Assembly (NCBI GenBank): GCA_040954595.2
Contig: CM082577.2
Span: 17,422,001-17,486,000 of the forward strand
DNA: 64,000 nt
Direction of reading: 5' to 3'
From: Balanoglossus misakiensis
Lineage: Eukaryota; Hemichordata
The position numbers and the translations under genes are program-made. The notes beneath the pieces were generated by a model. The model was given only the letters and a program-made list of their open reading frames with translations. It was not told the DNA's origin and did no database searches. Below are positions 37,068-49,646 of the stretch, in pieces. The stretch's first letter is position 1. Every line of letters begins with the position of its first letter.

Positions 37068-39108
37068 GTGGAAAGTATCTCTACCCGTTTGAAACTAAGA
37101 AAAGAATGTATTCTTATTTATTTTGTAAAAAAGACAATTTTTCGCAAAAAAGTCGAAAATGGTAATTTTGTCTTGGGTGATTCAAATTATACCGCCTTTT
37201 CTGGAATTTGCAGCACTTTTTACAAGAGAACGACACTTCATGCTCCATAATATTTCTGAAAATGACGAAAAGAGTTAATTTTTTATGATTTTTTAAAAAT
37301 TTACCATTTTTGTCAAAATATGGCCAAAATGGCTATTTTTTCTTGAATTCCGTCAATATCTCTGCATTTTTTGAGTGGTCAAAAGTTTTAACATACAATC
37401 AACATGTCATATATGATCAGGGCACCAAATTCAAAGAACAAAGGTTTTTTTTATTATTTTTTCTAAAAATTACATTTTCAAGGAAAATTTGGTAAAACGC
37501 AATTTTGTCTGCAGTGAGCCAAATTAGACGGTCTTTTGTGGAATTTGTATCGATATATACATACGAAGAGCATTCTATACTCCATCAGATTTCCGAAAAT
37601 GTAGAAAACAGTTATTTTTTGTAATTTTCAAAAATTTACCATTTTGACCAAATTGTGGCTAAAATTGTTATTTTCGTGTTGAATGCCGCCAGTGTCACTG
37701 CTTTTAAAAGTCATAAAAACTTTGAACATACAAGCAATGATTTATATATGATCAGGTCACCGAATTAAAAAAATAAAGAATGTTTTGCCTAAAAATGACC
37801 TTTTTGGTGCAAAAACGCAATTTTGTATTAAATCAGCTCATTCAGAGTGCATTTTTTATAATCAGCACCATTTTTACATATAATGGAAATTTCATACATC
37901 ATCAGATATCCAAATATGAAAAAATGATTTAGATTTTAGATGATTGTCCAAAATTAGCTGATATGTAATAAATGTAGTATTAAACCGTTCTGTTTCCCCC
38001 CCCCCCCTACATTATATGCGGTACGCCGATGTCAGCTTACCCGGTAGTACTGCAGGCCGTGCCCCCAACTAACGTCGGTGTTTGAAACGCCCTGGTTAAA
38101 TTCGGGCTTTCTCTATAAATTGACAGGCAATAATGCAGTCCTACCCGAACAAATGTCGAGTGTTGACCCGCTGTGACTTTCCCTCTTCGGTTTGCCCGAC
38201 TTAGCCAACGTCTTTGTACTAGAGTGTCGGGTCTTTTGCAGAGCCAGGCCGAAGGAAATCCGACTTGATCACCGTTGCTAACGAACGCTAGTGTCTGTCA
38301 TGGTGTGCCGGGGTTTTAGTCGAGCCAGGCCGTAGGAGATCTGACTTGATCATCGTGGTCAATGTACGCGTATTTCCGCTCTAAAGTGCCGGGGCTTCAG
38401 CTAAACCAGGCCGTAGGAAATCCGACGTAATCACCGTTGATAACTTACGCCAGTCTGTGTCATATAGAGCCGGTGCACCAGCCGAGTCACGCCGTAGGAA
38501 ATCTGACTTGATCAACGTAGTCAATGTACGCCTGTTTCTGCTCTAGAGTGCCGGGGCTTCAGCTGAGCCAGGCCGTAGGAAACCCGACGTGATTACCGTT
38601 GTTAACTTACGCCAGTCTGTGTCCTATAGTGCCGGGGCATCAGCCGTGCCAGGCCGAAGGAAATGTGAGTTAATCAACGTGGTCTCTGTACGCGTGTTTC
38701 TGCTCTAGAGTGCCTGGGCTTTAGCCAAGCTATGCCGTAGGAAATCTGACTTGATCAACGTTGCTACCGAACGCTAGTGTCTGTCATAGTGTGCCGGGGT
38801 TTTAGTCGAGCCAAGCCGTAGGAGATCAGACTTGATCAACATGGTCTCTGTACGCGTGTTTCTGCTCTAGAGTGCCGGGGCTTTATCCAAGCCATGCCGT
38901 AGAAAATCTGACTTGATCACCGTTGCTAACGTACGCTAGTGTCTGTCATATTGTGACGGAGATTTAGCCGAGCCAGGCCGTAGAAAAATCGACTTGTTCA
39001 ACGTTACCAGTGTGCAACTGTTTCTGCTCTAGAGTGTCAGGGTTTAAGCCGACTTATGCTGTAGGAAATCTGAGTTGATGAACGGGAATTCAATGTTAGA
39101 AAACCCGT
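37068..39108 (+). repeat. Satellite unit P16, complete
   Basis: 2,041 bp, 12 C. aagaatgtattc form. Private: aatgacgaaaag near 37261, attcaaagaac near 37430 and gcgtatttcc near 38368. Confidence 0.95.
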
Positions 39109-40904
39109 GTTGAAAGTATCTCTACCCGTTTGAATCTAAGAAAAGAATTTATTCTTATTTATTTTGTAAAAAAAGACAATTTTTCGAAAAAAAGTCGAAA
39201 ATGGTAATTTTGTCTTGGGTGATTCAAATTATACCGCCTTTTCTGGAATTTGCAGCACTTTTTACAAGAGAACGACACTTCATGCTCCATAATATTTCTG
39301 AAAATGAAGAAAAGAGTTAATTTTTTATGATTTTTTAAAAATTTACCATTTTTGTCAAAATATGGCCAAAATGGCTATTTTTTCTTGAATTCCGTCAATA
39401 TCTCTGCATTTTTTGAGTGGTCGAAAGTTTTAACATACAATCAACATGTCATATATGATCAGGGCACCAAATTCGAAGAACAAAGGTTTTTTTATTATTT
39501 TTTCTAAAAATGACATTTTCAAGGAAAATTTGGTAAAACGCAATTTTGTCTGCAGTGAGCCAAATTAGACGGTCTTTTGTGGAATTTGTATCGATATATA
39601 CATACGAAGAGCATTCTATACTCCATCAGATTTCCGAAAATGTAGAAAATAGTTATTTTTTGTAATTTTCAAAAATTTACCATTTTGACCAAATTGTGGC
39701 TAAAATTGTTATTTTCGTGTTGAATGCCGCCAGTGTCACTGCTTTTAAAAGTCATAAAAACTTTGAACATACAAGCAATTGTTTATATATGATCAGGTCA
39801 CCGAATTAAAAAAATAAAGAATGTTTTGCCTAAAAATGACCTTTTTGGTGCAAAAACGCAATTTTGTATTAAATCAGCTCATTCAGAGTGCATTTTTTAT
39901 AATCAGCACCATTTTTACATATAATGGAAATTTCATACATCATCAGATATCCAAATATGAAAAAATGATTTAGATTTTAAATGATTGTCCAAAATTAGCT
40001 GATATCTAATAAATGTAGTATTGAACCATTCTGTTCCCCCCCCCCCTACATTATATGCCGTACGCCGATGTCAGCTAACCCGGCAGTACTGCAGGCCGTG
40101 CCCCCAACTAACGTCGGTGTTTGAAACGCCCTGGTTAAATTCGGGCTTTCTCTATAAATTGACAGGCAATAATGCAGTCCTCCCCGAACAAATGTCGAGT
40201 GTTGACCCGCTGTGACTTTCCCTCTTCGGTTTGCCCGACTTAGCCAACGTCTTTGTACTAGAGTGTCGGGTCTTTTGCAGAGCCAGGCCGAAGGAAATCC
40301 GACTTGATCACCGTTGCTAACGAACGCTAGTGTCTGTCATGGTGTGCCGGGGTTTTAGTCGAGCCAGGCCGTAGGAGATCTGACTTGATCATCGTGGTCA
40401 ATGTACGCGTGTTTCCGCTCTAAAGTGCCGGGGCTTCAGCTAAACCAGGCCGTAGGAAATCCGACGTAATCACCGTTGATAACTTACGCCAGTCTGTGTC
40501 ATATAGAGCCGGTGCACCAGCCGAGTCACGCCGTAGGAAATCTGACTTGATCAACGTGGTCAATGTACGCCTGTTTCTGCTCTAGAGTGCCGGGGCTTCA
40601 GCTGAGCCAGGCCGTAGGAAACCCGACGTGATTACCGTTGTTAACTTACGCCAGTCTGTGTCCTATAGTGCCGGGGCATCAGCCGTGCCAGGCCGAAGGA
40701 AATGTGAGTTGATCAACGTGGTCTCTGTACGCGTGTTTCTGCTCTAGAGTGCCTGGGCTTTAGCCAAGCTATGCCGTAGGAAAATCGACTTGTTCAACGT
40801 TACCAGTGTGCAACTGTTTCTGCTCTAGAGTGTCAGGGTTTAAGCCGACTTATGCTGTAGGAAATCTGAGTTGATGAACGGGAATTCAATGTTAGAAAAC
40901 CCGT
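39109..40904 (+). repeat. Satellite unit P17, lacks three 81-bp monomers
   Basis: 1,796 bp, 11 C. The landmark reads gttgaaag and is followed by gaatctaag, both shared only with P18. The 81-bp array jumps from monomer 7 to monomer 10 within a hybrid monomer (40750-40830) that is still exactly 81 bp. Removing an odd number breaks the strict alternation of the two monomer types here. Confidence 0.95.
40750..40830 (+). repeat. Hybrid 81-bp monomer (7/10) in P17
   Basis: Starts as monomer 7 (tgcctgggctttagcc) and ends as monomer 10 (aaatcgacttgttc and on). The switch lies in the shared gccgtag core near 40773-40787. It is the product of an in-register exchange that deletes 243 bp. Confidence 0.9.
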
Positions 40905-42935
40905 GTTGAAAGTATCTCTACCCGTTTGAATCTAAGAAAAGAATTTATTCTTATTTATTTTGTAAAAAAAAGACAATTTTTCGAAAAAAAGTCGAAAATG
41001 GTAATTTTGTATTGGGTGATTCAAATTATACCGCCTTTTCTGGAATTTGCAGCACTTTTTACAAGAGAACGACACTTCATGCTCCATAATATTTCTGAAA
41101 ATGAAGAAAAGAGTTAATTTTTTATGATTTACCATTTTTGTCAAAATATGGCCAAAATGGCTATTTTTTCTTGAATTCCGTCAATATCTCTGCATTTTTT
41201 GAGTGGTCGAAAGTTTTAACATACAATCAACATGTCATGTATGATCAGGGCACCAAATTCGAAGAACAAAGGTTTTTTTATTATTTTTTCTAAAAATGAC
41301 ATTTTTAAGGAAAATTTGGTAAAACGCAATTTTGTCTGCAGTGAGCCAAATTAGACGGTCTTTTGTGGAATTTGTATCGATATATACATACGAAGAGCAT
41401 TCTATACTCCATCAGATTTCCGAAAATGTAGAAAACAGTTATTTTTTGTAATTTTCAAAAATTTACCATTTTGACCAAATTGTGGCTAAAAATGTTATTT
41501 TCGTGTTGAATGCCGCCAGTGTCACTGCCTTTAAAAGTCATAAAAACTTTGAACATACAAGCAATTGTTTATATATGATCAGGTCACCGAATTAAAAAAA
41601 TAAAGAATGTTTTGCCTAAAAATGACCTTTTTGGTGCAAAAACGCAATTTTGTATTAAATCAGCTCATTCAGAGTGCATTTTTTATAATCAGCACCATTT
41701 TTACATATAATGGAAATTTCATACATCATCAGATATCCAAATATGAAAAAATGATTTAGATTTTAGATGATTGTCCAAAATTAGCTGATATCTAATTAAT
41801 GTAGTATTGAATCGTTCTGTTCCCCCCCCCCCCCTACATTATATGCCGTACGCCGATGTCAGCTAACCCGGCAGTACTGCAGGCCGTGCCCCCAACTAAC
41901 GTCGGTGTTTGAAACGCCCTGGTTAAATTCGGGCTTTCTCTATAAATTGACAGGCAATAATGCAGTCCTACCCGAACAAATGTCGAGTGTTGACCCGCTG
42001 TGACTTTCCCTCTTCGGTTTGCCCGACTTAGCCAACGTCTTTGTACTAGAGTGTCGGGTCTTTTGCAGAGCCAGGCCGAAGGAAATCCGACTTGATCACC
42101 GTTGCTAACGAACGCTAGTGTCTGTCATGGTGTTCCGGGGTTTTAGTCGAGCCAGGCCGTAGGAGATCTGACGTGATCATCTTGGTCAATGTACGCGTGT
42201 TTCCGCTCTAAAGTGCCGGGGCTTCAGCTAAACCAGGCCGTAGGAAATCCGACGTAATCACCGTTGATAACTTACGCCAGTCTGTGTCATATAGAGCCGG
42301 TGCACCAGCCGAGTCACGCCGTAAGAAATCTGACTTGATCAACGTGGTCAATGTACGCCTGTTTCTGCTCTAGAGTGCCGGGGCTTCAGCTGAGCCAGGC
42401 CGTAGGAAACCCGACGTGATTACCGTTGTTAACTTACGCCAGTCTGTGTCCTATAGTGCCGGGGCATCAGCCGTGCCAGGCCGAAGGAAATGTGAGTTGA
42501 TCAACGTGGTCTCTGTACGCGTGTTTCTGCTCTAGAGTGCCTGGGCTTTAGCCAAGCTATGCCGTAGGAAATCTGACTTGATCGACGTTGCTACCGAACG
42601 CTAGTGTTTGTCATAGTGTGCCGGGGTTTTAGTCGAGCCAAGCCATAGGAGATCAGACTTGATCAACATGGTCTCTGTACGCGTGTTTCTGCTCTAGAGT
42701 GCCGGGGCTTTATCCAAGCCATGCCGTAGAAAATCTGACTTGATCACCGTTGCTAACGTACGCTAGTGTCTGTCATATTGTGACGGAGATTTAGCCGAGC
42801 CAGGCCGTAGAAAAATCGACTTGTTCAACGTTACCAGTGTGCAACTGTTTCTGCTCTAGAGTGTCAGGGTTTAAGCCGACTTATGCTGTAGGAAATCTGA
42901 GTTGATGAACGGGAATCCAATGTTAGAAAACCCGT
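40905..42935 (+). repeat. Satellite unit P18, complete
   Basis: 2,031 bp, 13 C. Slightly short because about 9-10 bp of the T/A run after tttttatgattt near 41130 is missing. It carries the P1-like set catgtatg, tttttaagg, aaatgttatttt. Private: tgtattgggtg near 41009 and ctaattaatg near 41793. The array uses gtgttccgggg and cgtaagaaatc, both shared with P20. Confidence 0.95.
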
Positions 42936-43521
42936 GTGGAAAGTATCTCTACCCGTTTGAAACTAAGAAAAGAATTTATTCTTATTTATTTTGTAAAAAA
43001 GACAATTTTTCGAAAAAAAAGTCGAAAATGGTAATTTTGTCTTGGGTGATTCAAATTATACCGCCTTTTCTGGAATTTGCAGCACTTTTTACAAGAGAAC
43101 GACACTTCATGCTCCATAATATTTCTGAAAATGAAGAAAAGAGTTAATTTTTTTATGATTTTTTAAAAATTTACCATTTTTGTCAAAATATGGCCAAAAT
43201 GGCTATTTTTTCTTGAATTCCGTCAATATCTCTGCATTTTTTGAGTGGTCGAAAGTTTTAACATACAATCAACATGTCATATATGATCAGGGCACCAAAT
43301 TCGAAGAACAAAGGTTTTTTTATTATTTTTTCTAAAAATGACATTTTCAAGGAAAATTTGGTAAAACGCAATTTTGTCTGCAGTGAGCCAAATTAGACGG
43401 TCTTTTGTGGAATTTGTATCGATATATACACACGAAGAGCATTCTATACTCCATCAGATTTCCGACTTATGCTGTAGGAAATCTGAGTTGATGAACGGGA
43501 ATCCAATGTTAGAAAACCCGT
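42936..43521 (+). repeat. Satellite unit P19, 586-bp remnant
   Basis: Contains only the first 530 bp or so of the AT-rich domain. At 43462-43465 it joins the partial eleventh monomer through a shared ccga (cagatttccga into ccgacttatgc). The rest of the AT-rich domain, the C-tract, spacer and all ten 81-bp monomers are absent. It shares gaatccaatg and a seven-T run after gagttaa with the start of P20. That pattern fits either a local duplication of about 586 bp or a deletion between neighbouring units. Confidence 0.93.
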
Positions 43522-45563
43522 GTGGAAAGTATCTCTACCCGTTTGAAACTAAGAAAAGAATTTATTCTTATTTATTTTGTAAAAAAGACAATTTTTCGAA
43601 AAAAAGTCGAAAATGGTAATTTTGTCTTGGGTGATTCAAATTATACCGCCTTTTCTGGAATTTGCAGCACTTTTTACAAGAGAACGACACTTCATGCTCC
43701 ATAATATTTCTGAAAATGAAGAAAAGAGTTAATTTTTTTATGATTTTTTAAAAATTTACCATTTTTGTCAAAATATGGCCAAAATGGCTATTTTTTCTTG
43801 AATTCCGTCAATATCTCTGCATTTTTTGAGTGGTCGAAAGTTTTAACATACAATCAACATGTCATGTATGATCAGGGCACCAAATTCGAAGAACAAAGGT
43901 TTTTTTTATTATTTTTTCTAAAAATGACATTTTTAAGGAAAATTTGGTAAAACGCAATTTTGTCTGCAGTGAGCCAAATTAGACGGTCTTTTGTGGAATT
44001 TGTATCGATATATACATACGAAGAGCATTCTATACTCCATCAGATTTCCGAAAATGTAGAAAACAGTTATTTTTTGTAATTTTCAAAAATTTACCATTTT
44101 GACCAAATTGTGGCTAAAAATGTTATTTTCGTGTTGAATGCCGCCAGTGTCACTGCCTTTAAAAGTCATAAAAACTTTGAACATACAAGCAATTGTTTAT
44201 ATATGATCAGGTCACCGAATTAAAAAAATAAAGAATGTTTTGCCTAAAAATGACCTTTTTGGTGCAAAAACGCAATTTTGTATTAAATCAGCTCATTCAG
44301 AGTGCATTTTTTATAATCAGCACCATTTTTACATATAATGGAAATTTCATACATCATCAGATATCCAAATATGAAAAAATGATTTAGATTTTAGATGATT
44401 GTCCAAAATTAGCTGATATCTAATAAATGTAGTATTGAACCGTTCTGTTCCCCCCCCCCCCCTACATTATATGCCGTACGCCGATGTAAGCTAACCCGGC
44501 AGTACTGCAGGCCGTGCCCCCAACTAACGTCGGTGTTTGAAACGCCCTGGTTAAATTCGGGCTTTCTCTATAAATTGACAGGCAATAATGCAGTCCTACC
44601 CGAACAAATGTCGAGTGTTGACCCGCTGTGACTTTCCCTCTTCGGTTTGCCCGACTTAGCCAACGTCTTTGTACTAGAGTGTCGGGTCTTTTGCAGAGCC
44701 AGGCCGAAGGAAATCCGACTTGATCACCGTTGCTAACGAACGCTAGTGTCTGTCATGGTGTTCCGGGGTTTTAGTCGAGCCAGGCCGTAGGAGATCTGAC
44801 GTGATCATCTTGGTCAATGTACGCGTGTTTCCGCTCTAAAGTGCCGGGGCTTCAGCTAAACCAGGCCGTAGGAAATCCGACGTAATCACCGTTGATAACT
44901 TACGCCAGTCTGTGTCATATAGAGCCGGTGCACCAGCCGAGTCACGCCGTAAGAAATCTGACTTGATCAACGTGGTCAATGTACGCCTGTTTCTGCTCTA
45001 GAGTGCCGGGGCTTCAGCTGAGCCAGGCCGTAGGAAACCCGACGTGATTACCGTTGTTAACTCACGCCAGTCTGTGTCCTATAGTGCCGGGGCATCAGCC
45101 GTGCCAGGCCGAAGGAAATGTGAGTTGATCAACGTGGTCTCTGTACGCGTGTTTCTGCTCTAGAGTGCCTGGGCTTTAGCCAAGCTATGCCGTAGGAAAT
45201 CGGACTTGATCAACGTTGCTACCGAACGCTAGTGTCTGTCATAGTGTGCCGGGGTTTTAGTCGAGCCAAGCCGTAGGAGATCAGACTTGATCAACATGGT
45301 CTCTGTACGCGTGTTTCTGCTCTAGAGTGCCGGGGCTTTATCCAAGCCATGCCGTAGAAAATCTGACTTGATCACCGTTGCTAACGTACGCTAGTGTCTG
45401 TCATATTGTGACGGAGATTTAGCCGAGCCAGGCCGTAGACAAATCGACTTGTTCAACGTTACCAGTGTGCAACTGTTTCTGCTCTAGAGTGTCAGGGTTT
45501 AAGCCGACTGATGCTGTAGGAAATCTGAGTTGATAAACGGGAATTCAATGTTAGAAAACCCGT
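43522..45563 (+). repeat. Satellite unit P20, complete
   Basis: 2,042 bp, 13 C. Its start matches P19, but from about 43863 it carries the P1/P18/P30 set (catgtatg, tttttaagg). Private: aactcacgcc near 45059 and aatcggacttg near 45199. Ends with gtagacaaatcg and actgatgctg. Confidence 0.95.
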
Positions 45564-47609
45564 GTGGAAAGTATCTCTACCCGTTTGAAACTAAGAAAAG
45601 AATTTATTCTTATTTATTTTGTAAAAAAAGACAATTTTTCGAAAAAAAAGTCGAAAATGGTAATTTTGTCTTGGGTGATTCAAATTATACCGCCTTTTCT
45701 GGAATTTGCAGCACTTTTTACAAGAGAACGACACTTCATGCTCCATAATATTTCTGAAAATGAAGAAAAGAGTTAATTTTTTATGATTTTTTTAAAAAAT
45801 TACCATTTTTGTCAAAATATGGCCAAAATGGCTATTTTTTCTTGAATTCCGTCAATATCTCTGCATTTTTTGAGTGGTCGAAAGTTTTAACATACAACCA
45901 ACATGTCATATATGATCAGGGCACCAAATTCGAAGAACAAAGTTTTTTTTTTTTTTTCTAAAAATGACATTTTCAAGGAAAATTTGGTAAAACGCAATTT
46001 TGTCTGCAGTGAGCCAAATTAGACGGTCTTTTGTGGAATTTGTATCGATATATACATACGAAGAGCATTCTATACTCCATCAGATTTCCGAAAATGTAGA
46101 AAACAGTTATTTTTTGTAATTTTCAAAAATTTACCATTTTGACCAAATTGTGGCTAAAATTGTTATTTTCGTGTTGAATGCCGCCAGTGTCACTGCTTTT
46201 AAAAGTCATAAAAACTTTGAACATACAAGCAATTGGTTATATATGATCAGGTCACCGAATTAAAAAAATAAAGAATGTTTTGCCTAAAAATGACCTTTTT
46301 GGTGCAAAAACGAATAAATCGCAATTTTGTATTAAATCAGCTCATTCAGAGTGCATTTTTTATAATCAGCACCATTTTTACATATAATGGAAATTTCATA
46401 CATCATCAGATATCCAAATATGAAAAAATGATTTAGATTTTAGATGATTGTCCAAAATTTGCTGATATCTAATAAATGTAGTATTGAACCGTTCTGTTCC
46501 CCCCCCCCTACATTATATGCGGTACGCCGATGTCAGCTTACCCGGCAGTACTGCAGGCCGTGCCCCCAACTAACGTCGGTGTTTGAAACGCCCTGGTTAA
46601 ATTCGGGCTTTCTCTATAAATTGACAGGCAATAATGCAGTCCTACCCGAACAAATGTCGAGTGTTGACCCGCTGTGACTTTCCCTCTTCGGTTTGCCCGA
46701 CTTAGCCACCGTCTTTGTACTAGAGTGTCGGGTCTTTTGCAGAGCCAGGCCGAAGGAAATCCGACTTGATCACCGTTGCTAACGAACGCTAGTGTCTGTC
46801 ATGGTGTGCCGGGGTTTTAGTCGAGCCAGGCCGTAGGAGATCTGACTTGATCATCGTGGTCAATGTACGCGTGTTTCCGCTCTAAAGTGCCGGGGCTTCA
46901 GCTAATCCAGGCCGTAGGAAATCCGACGTAATCACCGTTGATAACTTACGCCAGTCTGTGTCATATAGAGCCGGTGCACCAGCCGAGTCACGCCGTAGGA
47001 AATCTGACTTGATCAACGTAGTCAATGTACGCCTGTTTCTGCTCTAGAGTGCCGGGGCTTCAGCTGAGCCAGGCCGTAGGAAACCCGACGTGATTACCGT
47101 TGTTAACTTACGCCAGTCTGTGTCCTATAGTGCCGGGGCATCAGCCGTGCCAGGCCGAAGGAAATGTGAGTTGATCAACGTGGTCTCTGTACGCGTGTTT
47201 CTGCTCTAGAGTGCCTGGGCTTTAGCCAAGCTATGCCGTAGGAAATCTGACTTGATCAACGTTGCTACCGAACGCTAGTGTCTGTCATAGTGTGCCGGGG
47301 TTTTAGTCGAGCCAAGCCGTAGGAGATCAGACTTGATCAACATGGTCTCTGTACGCGTGTTTCTGCTCTAGAGTGCCGGGGCTTTATCCAAGCCATGCCG
47401 TAGAAAATCTGACTTGATCACCGTTGCTAACGTACGCTAGTGTCTGTCATATTGTGACGGAGATTTAGCCGAGCTAGGCCATAGACAAATCGACTTGTTC
47501 AACGTTACCAGTGTGCAACTGTTTCTGCTCTAGAGTGTCAGGGTTTAAGCCGACTTATGCTGTAGGAAATCCGAGTTGATGAACGGTAATTCAATGTTAG
47601 AAAACCCGT
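45564..47609 (+). repeat. Satellite unit P21, complete
   Basis: 2,046 bp, 10 C. The AT-rich domain is of the P7 type (acaaccaac, caattggtta, 9-bp insertion at 46313-46321). From about 46455 (aatttgctg) it is the same as P22, including gccaccgtc and gagctaggccatagac. One edge of a one-unit duplication lies between 46322 and 46454. Confidence 0.95.
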
Positions 47610-49646
47610 GTGGAAAGTTTCTCTACCCGTTTGAAACTAAGAAAAGAATTTATTCTTATTTATTTTGTAAAAAAGACAATTTTCCGAAAAAAAAGTCGAA
47701 AATGGTAATTTTGTCTTGGGTGATTCAAATTATACCGCCTTTTCTGGAATTTGCAGCACTTTTAACAAGAGAACGACACTCCATGCTCCATAATATTTTC
47801 TGAAAATGAAGAAAAGGGTTAATTTTTATGATTTTTTAAAAATTTACAATTTTTGTCAAATATGGCCAAAATGGCTATTTTTTCTTGAATTCCGTCAATA
47901 TCTCTGCATTTTTTGAGTGGTCGAAAGTTTTAACATACAATCAACATGTCATATATGATCATGGCACCAAATTCGAAGAACAAAGGTTTTTTTATTATTT
48001 TTTCTAAAAATGACATTTTCAAGGAAAATTTGGTAAAATGGAATTTTGTCTGCAGTGAGCCAAATTAGACGGTCTTTTGTGGAATTTGTATCGATATATA
48101 CATACGAAGAGCATTCTATACTCCATCAGATTTCCGAAAATGTAGAAAACAGTTATTTTTTGTAATTTTCAAAAATTTACCATTTTGACCAAATTGTGGC
48201 TAAAATTGTTATTTTCGTGTTGAATGCCGCCAGTGTCACTGCTTTTAAAAGTCATAAAAACTTTGAACATACAAGCAATTGTTTATATATGATCAGGTCA
48301 CCGAATTAAAAAAATAAAGAATGTTTTGCCTAAAAATGACCTTTTTGGTGCAAAAACGCAATTTTGTATTAAATCAGCTCATTCAGAGTGCATTTTTTAT
48401 AATCAGCACCATTTTTACATATAATGGAAATTTCATACATCATCAGATATCCAAATATGAAAAAATGATTTAGATTTTAGATGATTGTCCAAAATTTGCT
48501 GATATCTAATAAATGTAGTATTGAACCGTTCTGTTCCCCCCCCCCTACATTATATGCGGTACGCCGATGTCAGCTTACCCGGCAGTACTGCAGGCCGTGC
48601 CCCCAACTAACGTCGGTGTTTGAAACGCCCTGGTTAAATTCGGGCTTTCTCTATAAATTGACAGGCAATAATGCAGTCCTACCCGAACAAATGTCGAGTG
48701 TTGACCCGCTGTGACTTTCCCTCTTCGGTTTGCCCGACTTAGCCACCGTCTTTGTACTAGAGTGTCGGGTCTTTTGCAGAGCCAGGCCGAAGGAAATCCG
48801 ACTTGATCACCGTTGCTAACGAACGCTAGTGTCTGTCATGGTGTGCCGGGGTTTTAGTCGAGCCAGGCCGTAGGAGATCTGACTTGATCATCGTGGTCAA
48901 TGTACGCGTGTTTCCGCTCTAAAGTGCCGGGGCTTCAGCTAATCCAGGCCGTAGGAAATCCGACGTAATCACCGTTGATAACTTACGCCAGTCTGTGTCA
49001 TATAGAGCCGGTGCACCAGCCGAGTCACGCCGTAGGAAATCTGACTTGATCAACGTAGTCAATGTACGCCTGTTTCTGCTCTAGAGTGCCGGGGCTTCAG
49101 CTGAGCCAGGCCGTAGGAAACCCGACGTGATTACCGTTGTTAACTTACGCCAGTCTGTGTCCTATAGTGCCGGGGCATCAGCCGTGCCAGGCCGAAGGAA
49201 ATGTGAGTTGATCAACGTGGTCTCTGTACGCGTGTTTCTGCTCTAGAGTGCCTGGGCTTTAGCCAAGCTATGCCGTAGGAAATCTGACTTGATCAACGTT
49301 GCTACCGAACGCTAGTGTCTGTCATAGTGTGCCGGGGTTTTAGTCGAGCCAAGCCGTAGGAGATCAGACTTGATCAACATGGTCTCTGTACGCGTGTTTC
49401 TGCTCTAGAGTGCCGGGGCTTTATCCAAGCCATGCCGTAGAAAATCTGACTTGATCACCGTTGCTAACGTACGCTAGTGTCTGTCATATTGTGACGGAGA
49501 TTTAGCCGAGCTAGGCCATAGACAAATCGACTTGTTCAACGTTACCAGTGTGCAACTGTTTCTGCTCTAGAGTGTCAGGGTTTAAGCCGACTTATGCTGT
49601 AGGAAATCCGAGTTGATGAACGGTAATTCAATGTTAGAAAACCCGT
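47610..49646 (+). repeat. Satellite unit P22, complete
   Basis: 2,037 bp, 10 C. Shares with P23 many otherwise unseen variants: ggtaattc, gtttctctacc, ttttccgaaaa, ttttaacaagag, atattttctg, aaaagggtt and taaaatggaatt. Confidence 0.95.
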
